Shown here: piece by piece, positions 27,268 to 36,585 of the stretch
Numbering within the stretch: the stretch's first letter is position 1
How the letters are laid out: every line of letters begins with the position of its first letter
Assembly (NCBI GenBank): GCA_014654265.1
Contig: JACWDI010000003.1
Coordinates: forward strand, 1-64,000
Source: Pelagibacterales bacterium SAG-MED11
Lineage (GTDB): Bacteria > Pseudomonadota > Alphaproteobacteria > Pelagibacterales > Pelagibacteraceae
Length of the DNA stretch: 64,000 bases
Direction of reading: 5' to 3'
Notes under the pieces: generated by a model
What the model was told of the DNA's origin: nothing
What the model saw: the letters and a program-made list of their open reading frames with translations, nothing else
Database searches by the model: none
Program-made: the position numbers and the translations under genes

Positions 27268-28005
27268 TTAACTATATCTTTTTTTAATTATATCAATAAA
27301 TTTTTTAGGGTCTTGAGATGCCCCACCTATTAAATAGCCGTCTATATTATTTATTAATTTTAAATTGTTGATATTTTTAGGATTAACTGATCCACCATAT
27401 AATACTTTATTTTTTCTCATTTTTTTTTTTATAAAATTTACTGTTTCATAAAGATCATCAGATTTTGGAATGAGGCCTGTTCCTATTGACCAAACTGGTT
27501 CATAAGCGATAATTATATTTTTTTTTGAATTAATTTTATTTAAACCCAATTTAAGTTGTTTATCTAAAATTTTTTTTGTAATTTTTTTTCTTTTTTCTTT
27601 CAAAGTTTCACCAATACAAAAAATTATTTTAAGTCCAGATTTTAATGCACTTTTAATTTTTAAATTGATTAATTGATTGCTTTCACCTGATTGCCGATTT
27701 TCAGAGTGACCAATGATAACATATTTGGCACCAATATTTTTTAACATTTTAGAATTTATTGAACCCGTAAAAGCTCCATAAGATTCTTGTTCATGACAAT
27801 TTTGTGCACCAATTTCTATATTAGTTTTTTTCAATTTTTTTGACATTGGACCTATCAATGTACTTGGTGGACAATATATTATTTTAATAGATCTATTTTT
27901 TTTGAAGGCTTTAAAAAATTTGACCACCTTATCTATTGTATTTAAGGAATTTAGACCACCAAACATTTTCCAATTAGCAATAAAATACATATATTTATTT
28001 GTCAT
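27268..28005 (-). CDS. tpiA: Triosephosphate isomerase
   Basis: 245 residues with the TIM landmarks: N11 and K13 in ANWKMFGG, the catalytic histidine in VIIGHSENRQ near 97, the catalytic glutamate in AYEPVWSIGTG near 166 (a signature normally AYEPVWAIGTG), and the phosphate loop YGGSVNPKN near 205 with GYLIGGAS. It interconverts DHAP and glyceraldehyde-3-phosphate. Many additional lysines reflect the AT bias. The start lies 54 bp from the divergent ppiD-like gene. Confidence 0.96.
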   Translation of the reverse strand: MTNKYMYFIANWKMFGGLNSLNTIDKVVKFFKAFKKNRSIKIIYCPPSTLIGPMSKKLKKTNIEIGAQNCHEQESYGAFTGSINSKMLKNIGAKYVIIGHSENRQSGESNQLINLKIKSALKSGLKIIFCIGETLKEKRKKITKKILDKQLKLGLNKINSKKNIIIAYEPVWSIGTGLIPKSDDLYETVNFIKKKMRKNKVLYGGSVNPKNINNLKLINNIDGYLIGGASQDPKKFIDIIKKRYS

Positions 28006-28059
28006 CTGGTATATTTTAATCTATAGGTTTGCTTTTTATAGATCAATAAATTTATAGTA

Positions 28060-29478
28060 ATGATAAGTAGTTTTAGAAATTTTGCCAAAACTAAATTTGC
28101 AGGGCTTTTAGTTTTTATAATGATTATCCCATTTGTTTTTTGGGGTATGGGAAGTATGTTTAGTAGTGGAAACTCAAATAACATTGCCAAAATAAACCAA
28201 ACCAATATATCTACTAAAGATTTTATTGAGCATGTAAATAAATCTAATATACCTCAGCAAACATTGAGAGACAATTTAGATAAAAATATTGTTGAAGAGT
28301 TACTATCAACTTTAATTTCAACTACATTATTAGATTTAGAAGTAAAAAACTTTGATATTCTGATTTCTGAGGAAACATTATCAAAAAAAATTAAATTCAA
28401 TAAAAATTTTCATAATGAAAATGGAAATTTTGAAAGAATGAAATACGAAAAATTTTTGCTTGAAAATAACCAATCAGCACCTGCTTTCGAGCTAAGATTA
28501 AGGGGACGAGAGCTTCAAAAAAATTTATTTGATTATATTGGTGCTGGTACTACATCACCTAATTTTTTAACAAAAAAACTTTTTAAAGAAGAAAATAATA
28601 AACTAGAATTAGAATTTGTTAATTTAAATAGTTTTTATCGGAAAAAAGATAGTTTTAACGATTTAGAAATTAGTGAGTTTATTGAGGATAATAAAGACCA
28701 ACTTAAAGTCGATTATATTGATTTTGATTACGGGATAATAAACCCGATGAGACTAATTGGAGTTGATGATTTTAATCAAGCATTTTTTGATAAAATAGAT
28801 GAAATAGAGATTAAAATTTCAAATAATTTAGACCTTAAAGAAATTTTAACAAACTATGGAATTACAACGACAAATGTTTCAAATTTTAGATTTTCACCAT
28901 CAAGTAAAAAAATTGAAAAAAAAATATTTGAATTAAGAAATATTGAATTTGATATTATCGAATATGAAAATAATTATATCGTATATAAGATAAACAAAAC
29001 TGAAACAAAAACACCTGATTTAAATGACGAAGAGCTCAAAAAAGAAGTTTTAGAGCTAGTATTTCAGAAAAATAAGTTTGATTATAATAGTGAGTTACTC
29101 AAAAAGATTAATGAAAAACAATTCAATAATAATGATTTTCAAGAATTAGGTAAAGACAAGATTCAATCTCTTCTATTAAATTCTGTAAAAGATAATAAAA
29201 AGTTTGAAATTAATTCTGTTGAATTATTATATTCACTACCTATTAACTCATTTACACTAATTAGTGATGAAAAAAATAATATTTATTTAGCTAGAATTAA
29301 AGATATTCAAATACAAAATGCTAATATTGATGATAAGAAATTTGACGAATATTCTTTAAAACAAAATACAAATACTAAAAATAGTATTCTTAAAACATAT
29401 GATTTACTTTTAAATAGTAAATATGATGTAGTAATGAATGAAAAAGCAATAGAACGTGTTAAAAATTTTCTTAAATGA
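28060..29478 (+). CDS. PpiD/SurA_N-type periplasmic folding factor, apparently without a parvulin domain
   Basis: The N-terminus is that of alphaproteobacterial PpiD: a short basic cytoplasmic tail, one span (FAGLLVFIMIIPFVFWGMGS, about 13-32), then a SurA_N-like chaperone segment (AKINQTNISTKDFIEHVNKS and VVEELLSTLISTTLL-like helices). The usual PpiD is about 620 residues; this is 472. I find no parvulin landmarks such as a GGDLG block or a C-terminal GxHII strand. It may therefore act as a membrane-anchored holdase only. It precedes trpE with a 4-bp ATGA overlap, as ppiD does in other Alphaproteobacteria, which supports the identification despite low similarity. Confidence 0.75.
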   Translation: MISSFRNFAKTKFAGLLVFIMIIPFVFWGMGSMFSSGNSNNIAKINQTNISTKDFIEHVNKSNIPQQTLRDNLDKNIVEELLSTLISTTLLDLEVKNFDILISEETLSKKIKFNKNFHNENGNFERMKYEKFLLENNQSAPAFELRLRGRELQKNLFDYIGAGTTSPNFLTKKLFKEENNKLELEFVNLNSFYRKKDSFNDLEISEFIEDNKDQLKVDYIDFDYGIINPMRLIGVDDFNQAFFDKIDEIEIKISNNLDLKEILTNYGITTTNVSNFRFSPSSKKIEKKIFELRNIEFDIIEYENNYIVYKINKTETKTPDLNDEELKKEVLELVFQKNKFDYNSELLKKINEKQFNNNDFQELGKDKIQSLLLNSVKDNKKFEINSVELLYSLPINSFTLISDEKNNIYLARIKDIQIQNANIDDKKFDEYSLKQNTNTKNSILKTYDLLLNSKYDVVMNEKAIERVKNFLK

Positions 29479-30935
29479 TAATAAATCGAAGCTTCAAAGA
29501 ATTTAAGCTTCAACATAGAAGCAAAAAAAATCAAATTATATATAGTTCAAAAAAAGTTCAGAGCGATAAAGAAGTATTAAATCTAATAGATAATTTTTTG
29601 ATAGAAAAAAATAGTTTTATATTTGAGTCTGTCGAAAAAGGTAAAATTAAAGGCAGATATACTATATTTGGGAAAAATCCTGATAAAATTTGGGAGTTTA
29701 ATAATAACAATTCGTTTCTTATAAAAAATAATAAAAAAGTTAAATTAAAAGAAAAACCTCAAATATTGATTGAAAATATAATAGAGGATTTTAAATTTAA
29801 AATACCTTCTAGTTTACCTTCAATTGCCTCACTTATATCAGGATATTTTTCTTATGATACTATTAGGTATATAGAAAATATTCCAAATAAATGTAAGGAT
29901 GATTTGAAGGTACCAGATGTAAGACTTCTTAGACCAAGAATTCTTGTAATACATGACAATCTAAAAAAAAAAATTTTCTATATAGTAAACATCTTCAAAG
30001 ATGAAAAAATATCTAATTATCCTAAAAAATACTTAGGAATAAAATCTGAGCTTTCAAAGCTTTTCACTCAATCGTTAAAAGCAAAAGACAAGACAACTAA
30101 TGAAAAAAAATTAGCTAAAATTAATGTAAAGTCAAATACATCAAAGAATAAATTCCTAAGTATGGTTAATAAAGCTAAGAAATACATTAAAATTGGTGAT
30201 ATTTTTCAGGTAGTTTTAAGTCAAAGATTTGAAACAAAACTTACAAAGAAACCATTAGATATTTATAAAAAACTTCGAATAACTAATCCTTCACCTTTTA
30301 TGTTTTTTTTTAATTTTAAAGACTTTCAAATAATAGGTGCCAGTCCTGAAATCTTGGTCAGATTGAGAGATAATAAAATTACAGTAAGACCTATTGCAGG
30401 TACTAGGCCTAGAGGAAAAACTATGACTCAAGATAAGTTTTATGAAAAAGATCTTCTTAAAGATAAAAAAGAACTTTCAGAACATTTAATGTTACTTGAT
30501 TTAGGGAGAAATGATGCTGGAAAGGTATCAAAAGTAAATACAGTTAAAGTTACTGAGAGTTTTGTTATTGAGAAATATTCACATGTTATGCATATAGTTT
30601 CTAATGTAATTGGAGATTATAATAAAAAATTTTCTAAATTTAAATCATTGCTTGCTGGTTTTCCTGCTGGAACTGTTTCTGGGGCTCCAAAAATAAGAGC
30701 AATGGAAATTATTGATGAATTAGAAAAATCAAGAAGAAAAGTCTATGCTGGTGGAATTGGATATTTTTCTGCAAATGGAGAATTTGATACTTGTATAGCT
30801 TTAAGAACAGCAGTAGCAAAAAAAGATAAATTTTATGTTCAAGCTGGAGCTGGTATAGTAGCAGATAGTGTTCCCAAAAAAGAATATGAAGAAACTGTAA
30901 ATAAAGCTGAAGCTTTAATTAATGCATTAAGATAA
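29475..30935 (+). CDS. trpE: Anthranilate synthase component I
   Basis: A chorismate-binding enzyme of 486 residues. FQVVLSQRFETKL near 250, GASPEILVRL near 290, the PIAGTRPRGKT motif near 310, LGRNDAGKVSK near 350, and GGIGYFSANGEFDTCIALRT near 435 identify TrpE against the related PabB. It makes anthranilate from chorismate, using ammonia from TrpG. It is coupled to the ppiD-like gene (4 bp) and trpG (1 bp); no tryptophan-rich leader peptide precedes it, so attenuation of the classical kind is not seen here. Confidence 0.96.
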   Translation: MIINRSFKEFKLQHRSKKNQIIYSSKKVQSDKEVLNLIDNFLIEKNSFIFESVEKGKIKGRYTIFGKNPDKIWEFNNNNSFLIKNNKKVKLKEKPQILIENIIEDFKFKIPSSLPSIASLISGYFSYDTIRYIENIPNKCKDDLKVPDVRLLRPRILVIHDNLKKKIFYIVNIFKDEKISNYPKKYLGIKSELSKLFTQSLKAKDKTTNEKKLAKINVKSNTSKNKFLSMVNKAKKYIKIGDIFQVVLSQRFETKLTKKPLDIYKKLRITNPSPFMFFFNFKDFQIIGASPEILVRLRDNKITVRPIAGTRPRGKTMTQDKFYEKDLLKDKKELSEHLMLLDLGRNDAGKVSKVNTVKVTESFVIEKYSHVMHIVSNVIGDYNKKFSKFKSLLAGFPAGTVSGAPKIRAMEIIDELEKSRRKVYAGGIGYFSANGEFDTCIALRTAVAKKDKFYVQAGAGIVADSVPKKEYEETVNKAEALINALR

Positions 30936-31507
30936 TGAAAGTTTTATTAATAGATAATTACGATAGTTTTACCTTTAATCTATTTCACTATTTATCATCT
31001 TTAAATGTCAATGTTGAAGTTGTTAGAAATGATAAAATTACCTCTAAAGAAATAATCAAAAAAAGATATAATAAAATTGTAATTTCACCAGGTCCTGGAA
31101 ACCCCAATCAGTCTGGAAATTGTCTAAAAATAGTAAGATCTCTTTATAAAAAAATACCTATTCTTGGAGTTTGCTTAGGTCATCAAATAATTGGACAAGT
31201 ATTTGGTTCTAAAATCATTCAGACTCGAAAACTTATGCACGGGAAAACTAGTATTATTTTTTCAAAAAAAACTGGAATATTAAAAAATCTTCCAAAAACC
31301 TTTGAAGCAACAAGATACCATAGTTTAATAATTGATAAAAAAACTCTTTCCAAAGACCTTGAAATTACTGCAGAAACAAAAGATGGATTAATAATGGGTG
31401 TAAATCACAAAATATACAATGTTCATGGAGTGCAATTTCATCCTGAAAGTATTAAAACTAAGATTGGAATTAAAATTTTAAAAAATTTTATAAAACTAAA
31501 AAAATGA
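30935..31507 (+). CDS. trpG: Anthranilate synthase component II (glutamine amidotransferase)
   Basis: 190 residues forming one class I amidotransferase domain: LIDNYDSFTFNLFHYL at the start, ISPGPGNPNQSGN near 50, nucleophile cysteine in LGVCLGHQIIGQVFG near 79, and the His/Glu pair in VQFHPESIKT near 168. It supplies ammonia to TrpE, encoded directly upstream. PabA could look the same; placement inside a trp operon favours TrpG, though it may serve both. Confidence 0.95.
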   Translation: MKVLLIDNYDSFTFNLFHYLSSLNVNVEVVRNDKITSKEIIKKRYNKIVISPGPGNPNQSGNCLKIVRSLYKKIPILGVCLGHQIIGQVFGSKIIQTRKLMHGKTSIIFSKKTGILKNLPKTFEATRYHSLIIDKKTLSKDLEITAETKDGLIMGVNHKIYNVHGVQFHPESIKTKIGIKILKNFIKLKK

Positions 31508-32499
31508 TGAAGGATTTCGTTGATAAAATAAGGGCTAAACAAGATTTATCATTTGATGAAAGTAAGGCCGCTTTCGAAATATTGATGGAAGGTAAGGCAA
31601 ATGATCAAGAAATATTTGATTTTTTAACGTTACTATCTGAAAAAGGTGAGACCTCTAATGAAATTGCTGGGGGTGTATATATTTTAAGAGAAAAATCTAA
31701 GAGAGTTAATGTGAACAATTGTATTGATACTTGTGGAACTGGTGGAGACGGTATGAATACACTTAATATATCAACTGCTTCAGCATTATTATTAGCAAGT
31801 ATGGGTGTGAAAGTTGCAAAACATGGAAACAAAGCCGTATCTTCAAAATGTGGATCTGGAGATGTTTTAGAAGCATTAAATATTAAAATCGATTTAGAGC
31901 CAAATGATATTCAAGATCAAATAAATAAGAATAATTTTGGTTTTATGTTTGCGCCTAACTATCATAGTGCTATGAGATTTGTTGGACCAACTAGAAAAAA
32001 GATTGGTAAAAGAACTATATTTAATATGATTGGACCGCTAAGTAGCCCTGCCCTAGTTAAAAAACAAGTTGTCGGTGTTTTTGATAAAAAATTGTTAAAG
32101 ATTTTTGCAAATGCTTTGAATAATTTGGAAATAGAATTTGCATGGATTGTTAACAGTAAGGATGGTTTAGATGAAATATCTCCCTATGCTCAAACTAATA
32201 TCACGCAGTTAAAAGATAAAAAAATTTCAGAAATTATAATAGATCCAAAAAAATTAAACGTTAATGCAGACAAATTTGAAAATCTCATTGGTGATGATGC
32301 AAAGTTTAATGCTGAAAAAATGTTAAATATATTTAAAGGTGAAGATAATGATTTTTCTAAGGCAGTTTGCTTAAATGCTAGTGCTGGATTGATTGTCAAT
32401 GAAACACATCAAGACTTTGCAGATGCTTATAATCATGCTAGAGAGCATATTTTGTCTGGAAAAACTATTAAACATTTAGATAAAATTCAAAATGTCTGA
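31504..32499 (+). CDS. trpD: Anthranilate phosphoribosyltransferase
   Basis: The 331-residue protein has the PRPP-binding glycine-rich DTCGTGGDGMNTLNIS near 75, KHGNKAVSSKCGSGDVLEAL near 101, and RTIFNMIGPLSSPA near 165. It transfers phosphoribosyl to anthranilate. It overlaps trpG by 4 bp and trpC by 8 bp, so translation is probably coupled along trpEGDC. The related thymidine phosphorylase family is excluded by these motifs. Confidence 0.96.
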   Translation: MMKDFVDKIRAKQDLSFDESKAAFEILMEGKANDQEIFDFLTLLSEKGETSNEIAGGVYILREKSKRVNVNNCIDTCGTGGDGMNTLNISTASALLLASMGVKVAKHGNKAVSSKCGSGDVLEALNIKIDLEPNDIQDQINKNNFGFMFAPNYHSAMRFVGPTRKKIGKRTIFNMIGPLSSPALVKKQVVGVFDKKLLKIFANALNNLEIEFAWIVNSKDGLDEISPYAQTNITQLKDKKISEIIIDPKKLNVNADKFENLIGDDAKFNAEKMLNIFKGEDNDFSKAVCLNASAGLIVNETHQDFADAYNHAREHILSGKTIKHLDKIQNV

Positions 32500-33283
32500 A
32501 AATATTCTTGAAAAAATAATCGAAAAAAAGATTATAAAAATTAATAATCTTAAAAAAACTTTAACATTAGAGTCTTTAAAAGATATAATTGACAAAAATG
32601 ATACATTTTTAGATTTTAAAGAAAAAATTGAAAATAACTTAAAAGCTCAAAAGTTTTCAATTATTGCAGAAATAAAAAAAGCAAGTCCCTCTGCCGGGGT
32701 AATCCTGGATAATTATGACCCTGTGCAAATAGCGAATATATATGACCAAAATAAAGCTACTTGTTTATCAGTACTCACCGAAGAGGATTTTTTTTTAGGA
32801 AACTCTTTACATATAAGTAAAATAAAAGAAAAAATAAACTTACCTATTCTTTGTAAAGATTTCTTTATTGATAAGTATCAAGTACCACTTGCTAAAAGCT
32901 ATGGAGCAGACGCAATACTTATAATTATGGCTGGAGTATCGGATAATCTAGCATCAGAAATATATGATGAAGCTTTAAAACATAATATGTCAATAATTGT
33001 AGAGGTACACACTGTAGAGGAAGCTAAAAGAGCTATACGTTTTAATGAAGCTTTGATTGGTATAAATAATAGAAACCTAAAAACTTTAAAAACAGATATA
33101 AATACAACTTACGATATTCATGATGTTTTAATAAATCATAAGGGGCCCTTGATTTCTGAGAGTGGTATTAAAACAAAAGATGAACTCTTAGAATTATCCA
33201 AAAAAACTTCTATTAAAACTTTTTTAATTGGTGAATCACTTTTAAAAAATTTAGAAAATAATTCGATTTTTTCAGTTCTTTAA
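32492..33283 (+). CDS. trpC: Indole-3-glycerol phosphate synthase
   Basis: A (beta/alpha)8 enzyme of 263 residues: catalytic lysine in IIAEIKKASPSAGVI near 58, LSVLTEEDFFLG near 90, LCKDFFIDKYQV near 115, and the strand-7/8 loops IGINNRNLKT and ISESGIKT. It closes the indole ring from carboxyphenylamino-deoxyribulose phosphate. It is a stand-alone trpC, not fused to trpF. It is followed after 88 bp by lexA; moaC-moeA, often placed between them in Alphaproteobacteria, are absent. Confidence 0.96.
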   Translation: MSENILEKIIEKKIIKINNLKKTLTLESLKDIIDKNDTFLDFKEKIENNLKAQKFSIIAEIKKASPSAGVILDNYDPVQIANIYDQNKATCLSVLTEEDFFLGNSLHISKIKEKINLPILCKDFFIDKYQVPLAKSYGADAILIIMAGVSDNLASEIYDEALKHNMSIIVEVHTVEEAKRAIRFNEALIGINNRNLKTLKTDINTTYDIHDVLINHKGPLISESGIKTKDELLELSKKTSIKTFLIGESLLKNLENNSIFSVL

Positions 33284-33332
33284 TCAAAAAAACCTTTATT
33301 TTAGCCATTATTTTACTATTGTTTATTTATGA

Positions 33333-33347
33333 GAACTTTTGTAGAAC
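33333..33347 (+). promoter_or_regulatory. SOS box (alphaproteobacterial LexA operator) upstream of lexA
   Basis: GAAC-TTTTGTA-GAAC matches the alphaproteobacterial LexA operator GAAC-N7-GAAC exactly. It lies 24 bp before the lexA start, as expected for autoregulation. Confidence 0.85.
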
Positions 33348-33371
33348 AGATTTTGTACGATATTTGTTCTT

Positions 33372-34049
33372 ATGCTTACTAAAAAACAAAAAAACCTGCT
33401 GTTATTTATCAACAAGAAGTTGAGAAGCTCCGGTGTATCTCCCTCATATGAAGAGATGAAAGAGTCATTAAATTTAAAGTCTAAATCAGGAATTCATAGA
33501 TTAATTAGTGCATTAGAAGAAAGAGGATTTATTAAAAGACTTGCTCATAAAGCAAGAGCTCTAGAAGTTATCAAATTGCCAGAAACCGCATCAGCTAATG
33601 ATATTTATAACAGTTTTTCTCCTAGCGTTATAAAGGGTGGTTTAGATGAAGAAAAACCGTTATCTGACGATGTTGAAGTGCCAGTTTTAGGTAAGATAGC
33701 AGCAGGGACACCTGTTGAAGCTATACAAAATGAGGTTTCAAGAATTCCTTTGCCAAGCAATTTAGAAAAGAACGGGGACTATTTTGGTCTAAAAGTTCAA
33801 GGTGACTCAATGATAGAAGCAGGAATTAACGAAGGTGATACAGTTATTATTAAAAGAACCGATACTGCAGATAACGGAAAAATTGTAGTAGCCTTAATAG
33901 ATGAACATGAAGCTATGCTTAAAAGAATTAGAAAAAAAGGTAAGGTAGTTGCACTAGAAAGTGCCAATAAAAACTACGAAACTAAAATCTTTGGTCCAGA
34001 TAGAGTTAAAGTTCAAGGCGTTTTAGTATCTTTATATAGAAACTTCTAG
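33372..34049 (+). CDS. lexA: LexA repressor
   Basis: 225 residues. The N-terminal winged-helix domain (TKKQKNLLLFINKKL, GVSPSYEEMKESLNLKSKSG) is followed by a linker and the S24 peptidase fold. The autocleavage site is A111-G112 in KIAAGTP, the catalytic serine S146 in QGDSM, and the catalytic lysine K184 in AMLKRI. It represses DNA-damage genes until RecA filaments trigger self-cleavage. An SOS box lies in its own upstream gap. It is preceded by trpC and followed 22 bp later by gltX. Confidence 0.96.
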   Translation: MLTKKQKNLLLFINKKLRSSGVSPSYEEMKESLNLKSKSGIHRLISALEERGFIKRLAHKARALEVIKLPETASANDIYNSFSPSVIKGGLDEEKPLSDDVEVPVLGKIAAGTPVEAIQNEVSRIPLPSNLEKNGDYFGLKVQGDSMIEAGINEGDTVIIKRTDTADNGKIVVALIDEHEAMLKRIRKKGKVVALESANKNYETKIFGPDRVKVQGVLVSLYRNF

Positions 34050-34071
34050 TAAAATAGTCTAAACAATTTCA

Positions 34072-35472
34072 ATGAAAAAAGTAGCAACTAGATTTGCTCC
34101 ATCACCTACTGGTCCACTGCATATTGGTGGAATAAGAACTGCTCTATTTAATTGGTTATATTCTAAAAACCAAAATGGTGATTTTTATTTAAGAATTGAA
34201 GATACCGACAAGGAAAGATCAAAAGATGAATACAAAAAACAAATTATTCAATCTCTAAAATGGATAGGTATTACTCATGACGGAGAAGAATATATTCAAT
34301 CAAAAAAAATAGACGATCATATTAAGATTGCTAATGAATTATTAAAAAATGGTCATGCGTACAAATGCTATTGTTCAAGTGAAGAAATAGAAGAGCAAAA
34401 AAAAAGAGCGAGACAAAAAAAAATTCCTTATATCTATGATAGAAAATGGAGGGAAAAAAAAGAAGCTGATGCACCTAAAAATATTAAACCAGTAATTCGA
34501 TTTAAAAGTAAAATTGATGGAACTTCTATATTAAAAGATTTAGTTCAAGGTGATGTTGAAATTGATAATAATACCATTGAAGATTTTGTCATTTTAAGAA
34601 ATGATGGAACACCAACATATAATTTATCAGCATCAGTCGATGATCATCAAATGAATATGACACACATTATTAGAGGTGATGATCATAAAATTAATACTTT
34701 TAAACAAATACAAATTTATCAGGCAATGAAATGGGAACTACCTTATTTTGCTCATATACCTTTAATCCACACAATTGAAGGCAAGAAATTATCAAAGAGA
34801 GATAAGGAATCTACATTAGATGATTACTCTCAAATTGGTATTATGCCAGATGCACTAAGGAATTACCTTCTTAGATTAGGTTGGTCTTATAAAGATAAAG
34901 AAATATTTACATTAGATGAAAGTATTAAGCATTTTAATCTTGAAGGAATTGGTAAATCTCCTTCAAAACTAGATATGAGTCGAATTTTATCAATGAATGA
35001 GAACTATATTAAGAATATTGATGAGAATAATTTATTCAATCAATTAACTGAATATTGCAAATTATATAAAAGTGAAATTAAATCAGATAAGAAAGATAGT
35101 ATTAAAAAATCCCTAACCTTCCTAAAAAATAAAGCTAAAACCTTGGAAGATATATTTAATAATTTTCAATATATAATAGTAGATGAGGTTAATTTTAATC
35201 AAGATGACATCAAGTTAATTGATGATAAGGCCAAAAAAGTCATATCAGATTTCAGTACTAAACTAAGTGAAGTTGATAAACTAAGCAGAGAAACATTAGA
35301 GCCAATAGTAAACGAATTAATTAAATCAAACGATACTAATTTCAAAGGGGTTGGGCAGCCTTTAAGAATAGCTTTAACAGGTTCAAAATTTGGACCTGGA
35401 ATATATGACATAATTATTTCTCTTGGAAAAGAAGAAGTATCAAAAAGATTAACTAATAAGAAACTTAGTTAA
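34072..35472 (+). CDS. gltX: Glutamyl-tRNA synthetase
   Basis: A 466-residue class I synthetase. It has HIGH in RFAPSPTGPLHIGGIRTAL (7-25), KCYCSSEE near 100, and the KMSKS equivalent KKLSKRDKES near 238. The C-terminal anticodon-binding domain ends in a GQPLRIALTGSKFGPG element. Alphaproteobacteria often carry two GltX paralogues, one of which charges tRNA-Gln for the amidotransferase route; I cannot tell which this is. Its 3' end overlaps the convergent lpxB by 24 bp. Confidence 0.93.
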   Translation: MKKVATRFAPSPTGPLHIGGIRTALFNWLYSKNQNGDFYLRIEDTDKERSKDEYKKQIIQSLKWIGITHDGEEYIQSKKIDDHIKIANELLKNGHAYKCYCSSEEIEEQKKRARQKKIPYIYDRKWREKKEADAPKNIKPVIRFKSKIDGTSILKDLVQGDVEIDNNTIEDFVILRNDGTPTYNLSASVDDHQMNMTHIIRGDDHKINTFKQIQIYQAMKWELPYFAHIPLIHTIEGKKLSKRDKESTLDDYSQIGIMPDALRNYLLRLGWSYKDKEIFTLDESIKHFNLEGIGKSPSKLDMSRILSMNENYIKNIDENNLFNQLTEYCKLYKSEIKSDKKDSIKKSLTFLKNKAKTLEDIFNNFQYIIVDEVNFNQDDIKLIDDKAKKVISDFSTKLSEVDKLSRETLEPIVNELIKSNDTNFKGVGQPLRIALTGSKFGPGIYDIIISLGKEEVSKRLTNKKLS

Positions 35473-36585
35473 TACTGATGAGGCTTCATCAGAAGATGAG
35501 GTTTTTGATCTGATTTTAGTTAAAGTTTCATCACAATCATTAATTTGCTTTTTCATTAATTCTGGATTTTTTAAAAAATAAACAACAGAATTGTAAATCT
35601 CTTTAGCATTACACTCTTTTTGTATTAATTCTGGAATTATTTCTTTGTTATTAATTATATTAATGATGTTAGCAAACTTTATTTTTACAAGCATTTTAAC
35701 AATTAAAAAATTCAAAAAATTCATTTTATAGATGATTATAGAAGGAACTTTAGCATTACAGATTTCAAGAGAAACTGTGCCAGATTTAGAAACTGCAAAA
35801 ATAGATTCATTTAGTATTTGTTCTTTTATATTTTCATCAGAAATAACTTCAACATTATTCAGATTTACATTATTAATTTTTTCATTAATTAAATTTTTAT
35901 TCTCATCGGTAGCATGAAATACAAAAGTAAAATTATCAAATTTTGTATTCATCATATTTATAAAATTTATTAATATAGGTAAAAGTAAATTTACTTCAGA
36001 TGATCTACTTCCAGAGAAAAGAGAGATGATTTTTTTTTTATTTGATATGATGCTAGAAAGATCTATTTTATCTTTTGATACTTGTTCTAATAATGGATGT
36101 CCCACAAAAGTATTTGGAATATTCTCTTTATCAAAATATTTTTTTTCAAAATCAAATAATAATAAAATATGATCTAAAAACTTTTTAAACTTTTTTACTC
36201 TTCCCTCTCGCCATACCCATACTTGTGGGGCTACATAATGAACAGTTTTAATCTTACTATTTAATTTTTTAACTTTTTCAGCAATTCTTAATGTAAAATC
36301 AGGACTATCAACACTAAACAAAATATCTGGGTTAAATTTTATTATCTCCTCTACAGTTTTATTTATTTTATTCTTTATTTTGAAAATATTTAAAAAAACA
36401 CTCGTGAAGCCAATGTAAGTGATTTCTTTAAGATCAAAAATAGATTTTATTCCCAATGAATCTAAATGTGTTCCACCAACACAAGAATACTCAATATTTG
36501 GATTATTTTTTTGAAGTTTAGATATAACTTTAGAAGCAAGTTTATCTCCAGAAGGTTCACCAGTTAATATAAAAATTTTTTTCAT
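35449..36585 (-). CDS. lpxB: Lipid-A-disaccharide synthase
   Basis: The 378-residue GT19 enzyme shows LTGEPSGDKLASKVI near 6 (the GEPSGD signature), SVDSPDFTLRIAEKV near 95, HYVAPQVWVWREGRVKKF near 118, FVGHPLLEQV near 161, and LFSGSRSSEV near 190. It joins UDP-2,3-diacylglucosamine to lipid X at the inner-membrane surface. It is the last gene of the rpsB-to-lpxB minus-strand run, overlapping lpxI by 4 bp. The 3' end overlaps gltX on the other strand. Confidence 0.94.
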   Translation of the reverse strand: MKKIFILTGEPSGDKLASKVISKLQKNNPNIEYSCVGGTHLDSLGIKSIFDLKEITYIGFTSVFLNIFKIKNKINKTVEEIIKFNPDILFSVDSPDFTLRIAEKVKKLNSKIKTVHYVAPQVWVWREGRVKKFKKFLDHILLLFDFEKKYFDKENIPNTFVGHPLLEQVSKDKIDLSSIISNKKKIISLFSGSRSSEVNLLLPILINFINMMNTKFDNFTFVFHATDENKNLINEKINNVNLNNVEVISDENIKEQILNESIFAVSKSGTVSLEICNAKVPSIIIYKMNFLNFLIVKMLVKIKFANIINIINNKEIIPELIQKECNAKEIYNSVVYFLKNPELMKKQINDCDETLTKIRSKTSSSDEASSVLTKFLIS

